NCBI RefSeq assembly: GCF_003591175.1
Contig: NZ_QYYG01000002.1
Location: forward strand, 124,001 to 188,000
Direction: 5' to 3'
Origin: Serratia inhibens
Lineage (GTDB): Bacteria; Pseudomonadota; Gammaproteobacteria; Enterobacterales; Enterobacteriaceae
Length of the DNA: 64,000 nucleotides
A model generated the notes under the pieces. It did not search any database, was not told the origin of the DNA, and was given only the letters and a program-made list of their open reading frames with translations. This document shows positions 54,456 to 64,000 of this stretch, one piece after another (within the stretch, counting starts at the first letter, position 1; every line of letters begins with the position of its first letter). A program made the position numbers and the translations under genes.

Positions 54456-54860
54456 TCACTGGTAATTCACAATCACCTGATTGCCAATCACCCGCAGCGG
54501 TGGATTCAACCCGCCGCGCGCCTGCACGTAATAAACAAAGCGCAATTCGGCATTGGCCAGTTCCCCGTTCAGCCCATTGCTGCTGCCGCTGCCGCCGCCC
54601 AATGCAATACAGCGAGTCAGCGTACAGAGCTGTACTTGCAACCCGGCCGGTTCGGCGGCCAGCAAGCGGTAGCGCCAACTGACGCTGGTGATGCGCGCAT
54701 TCGGGTCCGGCAATGCGTAAGGGCTGCGCAAGCCAGTCGATTGGCCGCGTACGCCGCCATATTCCAGCGTGGCACCGACGCCGTCGGCCACCCAGGATCC
54801 CGACACCGCCTGCGCGCCAAGCGGCACCAACAGGCAGAGCAACGGCAAACAGTGTTTCAC
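54456..54860 (-). CDS. flhE: Flagellar protein FlhE
   Basis: A 134-residue periplasmic protein (E. coli 130). A signal peptide (MKHCLPLLCLLVPLGAQAVS, residues 1-18) precedes a beta-rich domain with SWVADGVGATLEYGGVRGQS, paired cysteines (about LCTLTRC) and the C-terminus VIGNQVIVNY. FlhE is proposed to regulate proton leak through the flagellar export channel. Its ATG overlaps the flhA stop codon by one base; it is the last gene of flhBAE. Confidence 0.92.
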   Translation of the reverse strand: MKHCLPLLCLLVPLGAQAVSGSWVADGVGATLEYGGVRGQSTGLRSPYALPDPNARITSVSWRYRLLAAEPAGLQVQLCTLTRCIALGGGSGSSNGLNGELANAELRFVYYVQARGGLNPPLRVIGNQVIVNYQ

Positions 54861-56938
54861 TATGCGGCTCCGATGGTCGACGTCATGCGGATTTGGCGAT
54901 CGTCGTTGATTTCCAGATTAGACAGCACCACCATCTGCGGCAGGCTGCGGCGCAGGAAGCGCGCCAACAACGCCCGCAGCGCGTGGTTCACCAACAACAC
55001 CGGTGGCGCGCTGAGCATTTCTTGCCGCTGCAACGCCTGTTTGGCCTGATCCAGCAGGCGATCCGCCAGCCCCGGTTCCAATCCGCCACCGCCCTGCAAC
55101 GCCTGTAACAATAAGCGCTCGAGCTGGGTGTCCAGACCAATGACCTGAATTTCGCCGTTGCCCGGGAACCATTGCTGGGTGATCGCCCGCCCCAACGCAA
55201 CCCGCACCACGGTGGTCAGCTCGTAGGGGTCGGTTTGTGACGGCGCATGCTCCGCCAGCGTTTCGATAATGGTGCGCATGTCACGGATCGAGACCCTTTC
55301 CGCCAGCAGGTTCTGCAATACCTTATGCAAGGTAGTTAGCGACACCACGCCCGGTACGAAATCTTCGGTCAATTTCGGTATATCCTGCGCTACGCGATCC
55401 AGCAACTGCTGGGTTTCCTGCCGGCCAAACAGCTCGCTGGCGAACTGGCCAATCAAATGATTGAGATGGGTCGCCACCACGGTGCTGGCTTCCACCACGG
55501 TAAAGCCCTGGATCTGCGCCTGTTCACGCAGCGCGCTGTCAATCCATACCGCTTCCAGCCCAAAGGCCGGATCGACGGTTTTATCCCCCGGCAATTCGCC
55601 CACCGCATTGCCGGGGTTAATCGCCAACCAGCGCCCCGGTTGCGCTTCACCGCTGCCGATTTCTACCCCCTTCATCAGGATGCGGTAGCCGGCCGGCGGC
55701 AATTCGAGGTTATCGCGAATGTGCACTACCGGCGGCAGGTAGCCCATCTCCTGGGCGAATTTTTTACGGATGCTGCGAATGCGCCCGAGCAGTTCGCCGT
55801 TCTGCTGGAAATCCACCATCGGGATCAGCCGGTAACCCACCTCCATACCCAGCGGATCTTCCAGTTGTACGTCTGACCAACTGGCCTCCACCGCCTGCGG
55901 ATTATCCTGCGCCAAGGGTGCCTCCTGCACCTTCGGCGCTTGTTGATCGCGCCCGCGCAGCCACCAGGCCAGCCCCAACAGGGCAGCGGTAAACAGCAGG
56001 AACACCAGGTTCGGCATCCCCGGTACCAGGCCCAGCAGGCCGAGCACGGCGGCACTGAGCAACATCACGCGTGGGTTGTTGAACAGTTGGCCGACCATCT
56101 GCTCGCCCACGTCCTGATCGGTCGCCACGCGGGTCACGATAACGCCGGCGGCAGTCGAAATCACCAACGCCGGGATCTGCGCCACCAGGCCGTCACCGAT
56201 AGTCAGCAGGGTGTAAGTTTCCGCCGCCGTACCCAGTTCCATGCCGTGCTGGATCACCCCAACCAGCAGGCCGCCGACCACGTTCAGTATCATGATCATC
56301 AGCCCGGCGACCGCATCGCCGCGTACGAACTTGCTGGCGCCGTCCATCGAGCCGTAGAAGTCGGCCTCTTGCGTTACCTCGGAGCGGCGTTTTTTCGCCT
56401 CTTCTTCACCGATCAGACCGGCGTTGAGATCGGCGTCGATCGCCATCTGCTTGCCGGGCATGCCGTCCAGCACAAAGCGCGCGCCCACTTCGGCGATACG
56501 CCCGGCACCCTTGGTGATGACCATAAAGTTGATCAACACCAAAATAATGAACACCACGATGCCGATGGCGAAGTTGCCGCCCACCAGGAAGTGGCCGAAA
56601 GCCTCCACCACGCGGCCGGCGGCGGCGGAGCCGGTATGTCCTTCCATCAGGATGATGCGCGTCGACGCCACGTTGAGCGACAGGCGCAACAGGGTCGAGA
56701 ACAGCAATATGGTAGGAAAGGCGGCGAATTCCAGCGTGCGCTGGGTAAACATCGCTACCAGCAATACCATGATCGATAAGGCAATATTGAAGGTGAATAA
56801 CAGATCGAGGATAAATGCCGGCAACGGCAGCACCATCATCGACAGGATCATCAGGATCAGGATCGGGCCGGCCAGCACCTGCCACTGCGTATCTTTAAAA
56901 CTGCCCGGCAAGCGAAGCAAGGCGGCTAAATTAGCCAT
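54860..56938 (-). CDS. flhA: Flagellar export gate protein FlhA
   Basis: A 692-residue protein, the same length as E. coli FlhA. Eight membrane helices in the N-terminal half contain the FHIPEP-family cytoplasmic loop (residues about 145-200, GARFVLDGMPGKQMAIDADL, AGLIGEEEAKKRRSEVTQEA). The large C-terminal cytoplasmic domain (about 330-692) forms the nonameric ring that docks chaperone-substrate complexes. The ATG at 56938 is chosen over an upstream start because it matches the E. coli start (MANLAALLRLPG); it overlaps flhB by 8 bases. Confidence 0.97.
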   Translation of the reverse strand: MANLAALLRLPGSFKDTQWQVLAGPILILMILSMMVLPLPAFILDLLFTFNIALSIMVLLVAMFTQRTLEFAAFPTILLFSTLLRLSLNVASTRIILMEGHTGSAAAGRVVEAFGHFLVGGNFAIGIVVFIILVLINFMVITKGAGRIAEVGARFVLDGMPGKQMAIDADLNAGLIGEEEAKKRRSEVTQEADFYGSMDGASKFVRGDAVAGLMIMILNVVGGLLVGVIQHGMELGTAAETYTLLTIGDGLVAQIPALVISTAAGVIVTRVATDQDVGEQMVGQLFNNPRVMLLSAAVLGLLGLVPGMPNLVFLLFTAALLGLAWWLRGRDQQAPKVQEAPLAQDNPQAVEASWSDVQLEDPLGMEVGYRLIPMVDFQQNGELLGRIRSIRKKFAQEMGYLPPVVHIRDNLELPPAGYRILMKGVEIGSGEAQPGRWLAINPGNAVGELPGDKTVDPAFGLEAVWIDSALREQAQIQGFTVVEASTVVATHLNHLIGQFASELFGRQETQQLLDRVAQDIPKLTEDFVPGVVSLTTLHKVLQNLLAERVSIRDMRTIIETLAEHAPSQTDPYELTTVVRVALGRAITQQWFPGNGEIQVIGLDTQLERLLLQALQGGGGLEPGLADRLLDQAKQALQRQEMLSAPPVLLVNHALRALLARFLRRSLPQMVVLSNLEINDDRQIRMTSTIGAA

Positions 56939-58082
56939 TAGAGTTACTCTCTCCAGCAAAATCCAGTGCTTCCGGCACCGGTAAACGTTCAGGTTTTTTC
57001 GGGATCAGGCCGCCTTCGCGCCGCCAGCGTCGCAGTTGGTAAACCCAGGCCAGCACTTCGGCCACGACGGCATACAGGGTGGCCGGGATGTGTTGTCCAA
57101 TCTCACTGTGCCGATACAGTGCACGCGCCAGCGGCGGCGCTTCCAGCATCGGAATACGGTGTTCCGCGCCCAGTTCGCGAATCCGCAGCGCAACTTCGCC
57201 GGCGCCTTTGGCCAGCACTTTCGGCGCACTCATTTTTTGGTCGTTATACTGCAACGCCACGGCGTAATGCGTAGGGTTGGTGACTATCACGTCGGCTTTC
57301 GGCACGTCGGCCATCATGCGCCGTCGGGCAATAGCGCGCTGCTGCTGGCGGATGCGGCCTTTAACGTGCGGATCGCCTTCCTGATCCTTGAACTCGTCGC
57401 GGATGTCCTGTTTGGTCATTTTCAGCTTTTTAAAATGGCTCCACAGTTGATAAAACACATCGAACGCCACCATTGGTGTTAGCCCGAGCACCACCAGCAA
57501 GCCGCAGAAAATGATCATGCGCAGCGCATTGCCAAGCGCATCGAGCGGCTGTTGCGTCACCAGATGCAGCATCTCCGCCCAGTTGTGCCACAGGTACAAC
57601 CCGGTGATCCACCCCACCAGCGTCGCCTTCAAAATGCCCTTAAGCAGTTCCGCCAACACCTGGCTGGAAAATATTCTCTTCAGCCCCGACAGCGGGTTCA
57701 TGCGTTTTACATCAAACTTGAGCGATTTGCCGCTTAACAACAGGCCGCCCAGCAGCATCGGCGCGGTGAGCGCCACCAACACCAGCCCTGCCATGATCGG
57801 CAGCAACGCCCACACCGCCTGCCGCAACAGCATGCCCAGTTGGCGCAGCATCTGTTTGTCGTTGCTGACCATCGCGTGATCGAAATTCAGCCCTTGGGTC
57901 AGCATCGCCGCCAGTTGCTGCGCCATGTTGCCGCCGGCAACCCAGATGATCGACAGCCCCGCGACCAGCATCAACACCGACGTCAGCTCGCGCGAACGCG
58001 GGATCTGGCCCTCCTCGCGCGCCTTTTCCATCCGGTGGGCAGTGGGGGCCTCGCTTTTTTCCAGATCGCTGTCTTCAGCCAC
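56931..58082 (-). CDS. flhB: Flagellar export switch protein FlhB
   Basis: A 383-residue export gate protein (E. coli 382) that changes substrate specificity after hook completion. Four membrane helices are followed by a cytoplasmic domain with the autocleavage motif NPTH (in VIVTNPTHYAVALQY, about residue 270). The start is taken as GTG at 58082, with AGGAAGCG 6 bases upstream, giving VAEDSDLEKSEAPT, which matches the E. coli N-terminus; an earlier ATG adds 15 unrelated residues. First gene of flhBAE, about 130 bases from vapC. Confidence 0.95.
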   Translation of the reverse strand: MAEDSDLEKSEAPTAHRMEKAREEGQIPRSRELTSVLMLVAGLSIIWVAGGNMAQQLAAMLTQGLNFDHAMVSNDKQMLRQLGMLLRQAVWALLPIMAGLVLVALTAPMLLGGLLLSGKSLKFDVKRMNPLSGLKRIFSSQVLAELLKGILKATLVGWITGLYLWHNWAEMLHLVTQQPLDALGNALRMIIFCGLLVVLGLTPMVAFDVFYQLWSHFKKLKMTKQDIRDEFKDQEGDPHVKGRIRQQQRAIARRRMMADVPKADVIVTNPTHYAVALQYNDQKMSAPKVLAKGAGEVALRIRELGAEHRIPMLEAPPLARALYRHSEIGQHIPATLYAVVAEVLAWVYQLRRWRREGGLIPKKPERLPVPEALDFAGESNSNG

Positions 58083-58212
58083 GGGCGCGCTTCCTGTGCC
58101 GGGGGGGAATAAAATTGCGGCCAGCATGCCAAAAAAATGCTGATTTCATTGATGGAACAACGGGGGAAAAGGCGGGTTATTTGGGGGATGGGCAGTACCC
58201 GGAGGGTAAGAT

Positions 58213-58611
58213 TTACAACCAATTCTCGAGGCGCAGGCCTTCGACACGTTCAAATTCACGCATGTTATTGCTAACAAGAATCAAACCTTCGCTGCGCGCG
58301 TGTCCGGCAATATGCAGGTCGTTGACACCAATAGGCGTGCCCTGCCGTTCAAGTGCACTGCGGATATTACCGTAATGCGCAGCGGCCTTGGGGCCGTAAT
58401 CGAGGATATCCAATCGTGAAACGAAGTCGTCAATCACCCGCGAGTTCGCGGCCGGCCGGGCACTTTTTTCTACCCCGTGGATCAACTCCGCGTAAGTGAT
58501 CGATGAGATTACCATGTTGCCGGCGTGCTGATTGAACATCTCCAGCACTTCAAACGGCCGGCGCTTGATGACATAGATAACCATATTGGTATCCAGCATA
58601 TGGCTAAACAT
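58213..58611 (-). CDS. vapC: VapC-type PIN-domain ribonuclease toxin
   Basis: A 132-residue PIN-domain protein. Acidic residues of the active site are readable: LDTNMVIYVIKRRP (Asp7), TYAELIHGVEKSARP (Glu, about 42), GVNDLHIAGHARSEG (Asp, about 97) and NNMREFERVEGLRLENW at the end. It closely resembles plasmid MvpA/VapC toxins, which cleave initiator tRNA. Its ATG overlaps the vapB stop codon by one base. The module sits between flhB and cheZ, which are adjacent in E. coli. Confidence 0.92.
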   Translation of the reverse strand: MFSHMLDTNMVIYVIKRRPFEVLEMFNQHAGNMVISSITYAELIHGVEKSARPAANSRVIDDFVSRLDILDYGPKAAAHYGNIRSALERQGTPIGVNDLHIAGHARSEGLILVSNNMREFERVEGLRLENWL

Positions 58612-58844
58612 CAGAAACTTTCCCGCTCAGGCTGATGCTGTTCGGCCCTTTCGGTGAGAAAATCCTCGCTAGCGTCGTTTTCCGCACAGAAGAAGCTGTC
58701 CCAGGTATTTTCCACCGGAGAAAGAATGCGCTCTTTGCCAACCACACGCACGGTGACCCTGGATACCGAGTCAGGGAAACGCACCTCTGCCGGTAAACGC
58801 ACTGCCTGAGTGCGATTATTGGTAAACACTGATCCTAAAGTCAT
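58611..58844 (-). CDS. vapB: VapB-type antitoxin
   Basis: A 77-residue antitoxin with an AbrB-like swapped-hairpin DNA-binding N-terminus (SVFTNNRTQAVRLPAEVRFP, residues 5-24) and an acidic C-terminal tail that should bind VapC. The order vapB-vapC with a one-base overlap is standard. A 21-bp near-perfect palindrome lies about 46-66 bases upstream and overlaps a promoter -35, as expected for autorepression. Confidence 0.92.
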   Translation of the reverse strand: MTLGSVFTNNRTQAVRLPAEVRFPDSVSRVTVRVVGKERILSPVENTWDSFFCAENDASEDFLTERAEQHQPERESF

Positions 58845-58872
58845 ATCATTTCCTCCCGCTGAATTGGCTTAA

Positions 58873-58910
58873 ATTATAACCGCCCTGGTGTATATAGCAA
58901 TGCCATATAC
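58873..58910 (-). promoter_or_regulatory. vapBC promoter and operator
   Basis: On the minus strand TTGCTA (58895-58900) and TATAAT (58873-58878) are spaced by 16 bases. A palindrome (58890-58910: GTATATAGCAATGCCATATAC, two mismatched pairing positions apart from the centre) covers the -35 element, a fitting VapB/VapBC operator. Confidence 0.65.
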
Positions 58911-58981
58911 TTTTGACGTTGCGAGCCATTGCGCAGAGGATCCGTCAGTTGGGCACGACCTGCGCCGTGCCCCAACCCTTA

Positions 58982-59626
58982 TCAGAAACCGAGGCTATCG
59001 AGTAGGTCATCTACCTGCGCCTGGTTGGCGATCACGCCGGCGCCGTTGTGATCGAGCTGCGGGCCGTTGAGCAGGCTGTCGTTCGGTTTTTTCTCCTTCG
59101 TCGGCTGTTCAGGAATATTTTCCATCAGCACCATCAGCAGCTGCTTTTCGATCTCCTGCACCACATCCATCATGCGTTTAATCACCTGGCCGGTCAGATC
59201 CTGGAAGTCCTGCGCCATCATGATTTCCAGCAACTGGGCGTTGGTGAATGCCGTATGCTCCGGCACCTGGTCCAGATACTGGCGGGTGTCGGTGACCAGC
59301 GCGCGCGCATCGGCCAGTTCGATCGGATCGGCAAACCAGTCGTCCCAGCGCCCTTTGAGGGCTTTGGCCTCTGACTCCAGTTCCGCCTGGCGCGGCTGCG
59401 CCGCCTCCACGCAGTTCAACGCCCGTTCCGCCGCCTGCGCCGTCATGGTGACCACGTAATCAAGCCGATCGCGTGCATCCGGGATTGCCTCTGCCGCCTG
59501 GGCGATCGCCTGATCGAGCCCCAGTTCACGCATGCTGTCGCGCAACATGCGCGTCAGTTGACCAATGCGGGAGATTATCTCTCCCGCAGTCGCCGCATCG
59601 CTGGCAGGCATTGGAATGTCTCTCAT
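58982..59626 (-). CDS. cheZ: CheY phosphatase CheZ
   Basis: A 214-residue protein (E. coli 214) that removes the phosphate from CheY. The long helical hairpin includes the active region [20 protein letters not shown] (about 136-155), whose Gln-Asp pair inserts into CheY. The C-terminal [10 protein letters not shown] peptide binds CheY. The ATG at 59626 with GGAG upstream is used; the longer frame overlaps cheY. It lies 10 bases after cheY and ends before a short hairpin and the vapBC module. Confidence 0.96.
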   Translation of the reverse strand: MRDIPMPASDAATAGEIISRIGQLTRMLRDSMRELGLDQAIAQAAEAIPDARDRLDYVVTMTAQAAERALNCVEAAQPRQAELESEAKALKGRWDDWFADPIELADARALVTDTRQYLDQVPEHTAFTNAQLLEIMMAQDFQDLTGQVIKRMMDVVQEIEKQLLMVLMENIPEQPTKEKKPNDSLLNGPQLDHNGAGVIANQAQVDDLLDSLGF

Positions 59627-59636
59627 CACCCTCTCC

Positions 59637-60050
<414 letters not shown>

Positions 60051-60091
60051 TCAATTGTGCAAAACCGCCGCCGTAAGGCGACAATATAAAA

Positions 60092-61141
60092 TCAAATGCG
60101 TAGCGCCTGCCCACCGGCAATCTGCGCCAGCATGCGTTGGCTCATGCGATCCAGCTCCACCACTTCGTTCACCCCACCGGTGGCGATAGCCTCGCGCGGC
60201 ATGCCGAACACCACGCAGCTGGCCTCGTTCTGCGCCAGGGTATAAGCGCCGGCGCGGTGCATTTCCAGCATGCCCGCCGCCCCGTCATTGCCCATGCCGG
60301 TCAGGATCACGCCCACCGCATTACGCCCGGCGTGCTGCGCGACAGAGCGGAACAGCACATCCACCGAAGGCCGATGGCGATTGACCGGCGGGCCGTCATT
60401 CAGCTTCACCTGATAGTTGGCGCCGCTGCGCGACAGTTCCAGATGGCGATCGCCCGGCGCGATATAGGCATGACCCGGCAGCACGCGCTCACCGTCCTCG
60501 GCTTCTTTCACCGTGATCTGGCACAGCTTGTTCAACCGTTCGGCAAACGAACGGGTAAAACCCGGCGGCATATGCTGGGTGATCAACAGAGCCGGGCTGG
60601 TGGCAGGCAGCGGTTGCAACACCTGACGGATCGCTTCGGTACCGCCGGTGGAGGCGCCGATGGCGATCAGCTTTTCGCTGCTCAGCAACGGCGTATGGCT
60701 AAGGATCGCCGGTGCCGGGCCGTTAGAACGTTGCGGCAGCCGCGCCTTGGCCGCCGTACGGATTTTCTCGGCAATCAGTTCGCTGTAAGCCAGCATGCCT
60801 TCGCGGATACCCAACTGCGGTTTGGTGACGAAATCCACCGCCCCCAGCTCCAGCGCGCGCAGGGTGATTTCCGATCCAAGGCCTGTCAGCGACGACACCA
60901 TCACCACCGGCATCGGCCGCAAGCGCATCAGTTTTTCCAGGAAATCCAGGCCGTCCATGCGCGGCATTTCGACGTCCAGCGTCAGCACCTGCGGATTAAA
61001 CTTTTTGATCATGTCGCGCGCCACCAGCGGATCCGGCGCGGCCGCTACCATCTCCATATCGGGATGGCTGTTCACAATTTCGGTCATCAACTGCCGCATC
61101 AGGGCCGAATCGTCTACGCTCAATACTCTGATTTTACTCAT
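60092..61141 (-). CDS. cheB: Chemoreceptor methylesterase/deamidase CheB
   Basis: A 349-residue protein (E. coli 349). The N-terminal receiver (about 1-120) has its phosphorylated Asp in [17 protein letters not shown]. The C-terminal esterase has the Ser-His-Asp triad in [14 protein letters not shown] (Ser about 164), [14 protein letters not shown] (His about 190) and GNDGAAGM (Asp about 286). It removes methyl groups added by CheR. It overlaps the cheR stop codon by one base. Confidence 0.98.
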   Translation of the reverse strand: MSKIRVLSVDDSALMRQLMTEIVNSHPDMEMVAAAPDPLVARDMIKKFNPQVLTLDVEMPRMDGLDFLEKLMRLRPMPVVMVSSLTGLGSEITLRALELGAVDFVTKPQLGIREGMLAYSELIAEKIRTAAKARLPQRSNGPAPAILSHTPLLSSEKLIAIGASTGGTEAIRQVLQPLPATSPALLITQHMPPGFTRSFAERLNKLCQITVKEAEDGERVLPGHAYIAPGDRHLELSRSGANYQVKLNDGPPVNRHRPSVDVLFRSVAQHAGRNAVGVILTGMGNDGAAGMLEMHRAGAYTLAQNEASCVVFGMPREAIATGGVNEVVELDRMSQRMLAQIAGGQALRI

Positions 61142-62013
61142 TACCTCTCCTTGGTCAGGCCATACACGGTCTGCCCACGCAAGTAGAAATCCCGGCTGAT
61201 CTGGCTGAAATTCTCGGAGTGACCGGCAAACATCAGGCCCCCCGGTTTAAGCAAGGGCACGAAGCGGCGCAGGATGCGCTCCTGCGTCGCCTTATCGAAA
61301 TAGATCATCACATTGCGGCAAAAAATGGCGTCAAACTGCCCCGGCAGCGCCCATTCCGGCGCCAGCAGGTTGAGCGACTGGAAATTCACCCGCGCCGCCA
61401 GTTCCGGCCGTACCCGCACCAACCCCTGATGCGGCCCGGTACCACGCAGAAAATAACGCTGCATCTGCGCCGGCGTCAGGGTACGCAGATCTTCGTGGCG
61501 GTAAACGCCGGCTTCGGCCTTTTCCAGCACCTGGGTATCGATATCGCTGGCCCATACCTGGCAACCACCGGCACGTTGCCCCAGTACTTCGTTCAGGGTG
61601 ATGGCAATCGAATACGGCTCTTCCCCGGTCGATGCCGCCGTGCTCCACACGCAATAGCCGTTGGGCCGCTGGCGCGCATGCTCCGCCAGGATCGGGAAGT
61701 GGTGCGCTTCGCGGAAAAATGCCGTCAGATTGGTGGTCAGCGCATTGATAAACGCCTGCCATTCGGCGCTGTTCGGATCGCTTTCCAGCAGCGCCAGGTA
61801 ATCGCCAAAGTCGTTCAGCCCCAGCAACCGCAGACGGCGCACCAGGCGGTTGTAGACCATCTCGCGCTTGTGCTCCGCCAGCACAATGCCGGCGCGCTGG
61901 TAAATCAGTTGGCTGATACGCCGAAAATGCACGTCCAACAGCGGCAGGCGCTGGGCCATCTGCGTCAGCATGGATCCAGGATCCCGGTTAGGGGTCGACG
62001 GCGCCTGTTTCAT
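61141..62013 (-). CDS. cheR: Chemoreceptor methyltransferase CheR
   Basis: A 290-residue S-adenosylmethionine-dependent methyltransferase (E. coli 286) that methylates receptor glutamates. The SAM-binding region includes [16 protein letters not shown] (about 123-138) and [14 protein letters not shown] (about 228-241); the N-terminal domain and the beta-subdomain contact the receptor, including the NWETF tail. It starts 28 bases after the chemoreceptor gene and is translationally coupled to cheB. Confidence 0.97.
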   Translation of the reverse strand: MKQAPSTPNRDPGSMLTQMAQRLPLLDVHFRRISQLIYQRAGIVLAEHKREMVYNRLVRRLRLLGLNDFGDYLALLESDPNSAEWQAFINALTTNLTAFFREAHHFPILAEHARQRPNGYCVWSTAASTGEEPYSIAITLNEVLGQRAGGCQVWASDIDTQVLEKAEAGVYRHEDLRTLTPAQMQRYFLRGTGPHQGLVRVRPELAARVNFQSLNLLAPEWALPGQFDAIFCRNVMIYFDKATQERILRRFVPLLKPGGLMFAGHSENFSQISRDFYLRGQTVYGLTKER

Positions 62014-62041
62014 GCCCTATTACTCATAAAAAACGTGCTGC

Positions 62042-63667
62042 TTATGCGGTTTGACAATCTGAGGCTTCCTTTACCACGGGTGAAACTGCGTCTTGATTGT
62101 TGCCCGGCGCAGCGAAGTTATCGTCCGCCAGGCGGAATACCGATACTGCGTCGGCCATGGTTATCGCCTGATCTTCCAGTGCGGCCGCCGCCGAAGCGGC
62201 TTCCTCCACCAGCGCGGCGTTCTGCTGGGTCACCTGATCCATTTGGGTCACCGCCTGCGTGACCTGCTCGATGCCGCGGCTCTGTTCATCGGACGCCGAG
62301 GCGATTTCGCCCATAATGTCGGTAACCCGGGTGACCGAACGCACGATGTCCTGCATGGTGGCGCCGGAGCTTTCCACCAGCACCGAACCCTGTTTCACGC
62401 GGCTGACCGATTCGTCGATCAACCCTTTGATTTCTTTTGCCGCCTGCGCGCTGCGGCTGGCCAGATTGCGTACCTCGCCGGCCACCACCGCAAAACCGCG
62501 TCCTTGTTCGCCGGCACGCGCCGCTTCCACCGCCGCGTTCAGCGCCAGAATGTTGGTTTGGAAAGCAATGCCGTCGATCACGCTAGTAATGGCGCCGATT
62601 TTCTGCGAACTGTTGGCGATATCCTGCATGGTGGTCACCACGTCGCCGGCCATTTCGCCGCCCTTGGCTGCCGTGGCGGAGGCATCACGCGCCAGTTGCG
62701 AGGCCTGGCGTGCGTTGTCGGCATTCTGCTTCACCGTGGCGGTCAACTGCTCCATGCTGGCGGCGGTTTCCTCCAGCGAGGCGGCCTGCTGTTCGGTGCG
62801 CGAAGAGAGATCGTTGTTACCCTCGGAGATTTCCTGCAGGCCAATCAGAATGGATTCTGCGCCATCACGCACTGCGCCGACGGTGCCAATCAGCGACTGC
62901 TGCATGCGCTGCAGGCTGGCGAAAAGCTGGCTGATCTCATTGCGGCCATAAACCTGGATCGGCGTAGCCAGATCGCCGCCGGCGATGCGGTCAAAATGGC
63001 TGCGCATGATATTCAGCGGTTGCACCAGCATATTGCGCAGCCACCACAGGGCGCTGCCGGTCACCAGGATAAGCATCAGCACCGCACCGCCCACCAGCCA
63101 CCCCGATAAAGTGAAGGATTGCTGATTGGCGGCATTGGCCGCATCGACGTTGGCATTCACCAGTTGCAGATACTGGACAAAGTCGGCCTCAAACAGGTCC
63201 TGGGTTTTCTGCGTCGGCTGGTCCATAAACGCCTGCAGATTGTTGTTCTCCAGGAAGCCAATCAGCTCACGCAGCGCGCTGCGCAGCTGGTCATAGCTGG
63301 CCTGGGTGGTTTCGGTCAGTTGCTGTTCCTGCTCGCTGTGGCGCGGTACCGCCAGGAACTGGTTGAAATAGAGATCGGCTTTCTGCAGTGAACTGCGCGC
63401 ATTGCCCATCAGCGCATTCACCTGCTCTTGCGGCAACTTGAGCGCCGAGCGGGTACCGGCGCGGTTCAGCGTATTGCGGGCCTGCAACAATGAGACCCAG
63501 CTCAGGCTGAGGGCATCGCGCTGCTGGCTGCCGAGCGTGATCAGGTTGAGATTGTAGTGATCGGAACGGAAAGCGGTGTACGACAAGCCGCTGGTGGCCA
63601 ACTGCATAACACAAAAAGTCATCAACAACAGAAACAGGCTGGTAGAGACGCGGATTCGGTTAAACAC
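62042..63667 (-). CDS. Methyl-accepting chemotaxis protein, Tap position
   Basis: A 541-residue membrane receptor. TM1 (about 7-30) and TM2 (about 190-212) flank a periplasmic TarH-type four-helix bundle; a HAMP domain follows (about 213-266). The methylation helices and the conserved hairpin tip (GIAFQTNILALNAAVEAARAGEQGRGFAVV region, about 378-407) identify a class 36H-type receptor. It lacks the C-terminal NWETF pentapeptide, ending EASDCQTA, like E. coli Tap, which occupies the same place before cheR. The ligand cannot be told. Confidence 0.93.
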   Translation of the reverse strand: MFNRIRVSTSLFLLLMTFCVMQLATSGLSYTAFRSDHYNLNLITLGSQQRDALSLSWVSLLQARNTLNRAGTRSALKLPQEQVNALMGNARSSLQKADLYFNQFLAVPRHSEQEQQLTETTQASYDQLRSALRELIGFLENNNLQAFMDQPTQKTQDLFEADFVQYLQLVNANVDAANAANQQSFTLSGWLVGGAVLMLILVTGSALWWLRNMLVQPLNIMRSHFDRIAGGDLATPIQVYGRNEISQLFASLQRMQQSLIGTVGAVRDGAESILIGLQEISEGNNDLSSRTEQQAASLEETAASMEQLTATVKQNADNARQASQLARDASATAAKGGEMAGDVVTTMQDIANSSQKIGAITSVIDGIAFQTNILALNAAVEAARAGEQGRGFAVVAGEVRNLASRSAQAAKEIKGLIDESVSRVKQGSVLVESSGATMQDIVRSVTRVTDIMGEIASASDEQSRGIEQVTQAVTQMDQVTQQNAALVEEAASAAAALEDQAITMADAVSVFRLADDNFAAPGNNQDAVSPVVKEASDCQTA

Positions 63668-63716
63668 TGTGAACCTCCTTGCAGCCGGCCGACGGCCAGC
63701 TTACGACGGGGAATAA

Positions 63717-63742
63717 GCCTCCTCCGGAACGGGCGAGGAGGC
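63717..63742 (-). terminator. Possible hairpin between the two chemoreceptor genes
   Basis: GCCTCCTC (63717-63724) pairs with GAGGAGGC (63735-63742). On the minus strand the T tract after it is weak (TTATTCC), so it may be an mRNA-stability hairpin rather than a terminator. Confidence 0.4.
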
Positions 63743-63752
63743 CCAATGCCGG

Positions 63753-64000
63753 TTAGAACGTTTCCCAGTTATCCTGCAGATCGCTGGCGTTCGTTTTTTT
63801 ATGATTGATTACCGGGGTAACGACCGTTTTGCCGGCGGGCATTTTGAATTCGTCCTTGCCTTCCGCTTTCAGTCGGAACACCGCCACCGACTGGGTCAGC
63901 ATGCTGGCTTGCTCTTCCAATGCCGCCGCCGCAGAAGCGGATTCTTCGACCAGCGAGGCGTTTTGCTGGGTGACGCGGTCCATTTCCGCCACCGCCTGGC
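63753..64000 (-). CDS. Methyl-accepting chemotaxis protein, 3' end (Tar position), truncated
   Basis: The frame runs off the right edge of the window, so only the last 81 or so residues are seen. They comprise the final methylation helix ([38 protein letters not shown]), a flexible linker and the C-terminal pentapeptide NWETF, the tether for CheR and CheB found on high-abundance receptors such as Tar and Tsr. By gene order it is the Tar equivalent, directly upstream of a NWETF-less receptor. Confidence 0.93.
   Translation of the reverse strand, partial: QAVAEMDRVTQQNASLVEESASAAAALEEQASMLTQSVAVFRLKAEGKDEFKMPAGKTVVTPVINHKKTNASDLQDNWETF

Overview
The window looks like a chromosomal segment of an enteric gammaproteobacterium of the Serratia type (Yersiniaceae). 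The evidence is a GC-rich coding style, proteins that align closely with E. coli counterparts from memory, ERIC repeats, and one nearly continuous fli-flg-flh-che flagellar supercluster. I cannot prove the species; Serratia marcescens or a near relative is the best guess.

Layout. 1-5 kb: the 3' part of a siderophore-interacting ferric reductase, chaA (Ca2+/H+ antiporter), lpxO (lipid A hydroxylase), phoH and a small unlisted protein gene. 5-10.7 kb: a PqqU/YncD-like TonB receptor and the Fur-boxed ferrous iron operon efeUOB, all on the minus strand. 10.9-16.9 kb: divergent putP/putA (proline uptake and catabolism) around a control region with four GTTGCA PutA sites. 17.1-17.7 kb: a HicA/HicB toxin-antitoxin pair. 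17.7-21.1 kb: the cystine transporter tcyJLN and dcyD.

21.2-63 kb is motility. fliZ, fliA and fliC lie on the minus strand and fliDST on the plus strand. An accessory patch follows (27.6-28.95 kb): an AraC-type regulator, very small membrane peptides, and a frameshifted three-helix membrane protein coupled to a 66-residue protein. Next come fliE (minus), fliFGHIJK and fliLMNOPQR (plus), flgBCDEFGHIJ and flgKL (minus), flgA, flgM and flgN (plus), then flhBAE and cheRBYZ with two chemoreceptors (minus). Together these encode the basal body, C ring, export gate, rod, rings, hook, junctions, filament, cap, sigma28/anti-sigma28 control and the chemotaxis adaptation/output proteins. Four consensus sigma28 promoters are readable, upstream of fliC, fliD, flgK and flgM.

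Foreign or mobile material sits mostly at operon joints. It includes six ERIC or ERIC-derived repeats, a different palindromic-type repeat between flgI and flgH, a RelE-like/HTH toxin-antitoxin pair plus a highly structured candidate RNA between flgN and flhE, and a VapBC pair between flhB and cheZ. The structured RNA at about 54.28-54.39 kb and the frameshifted two-gene cassette at about 28.1-28.9 kb are the least explained items.
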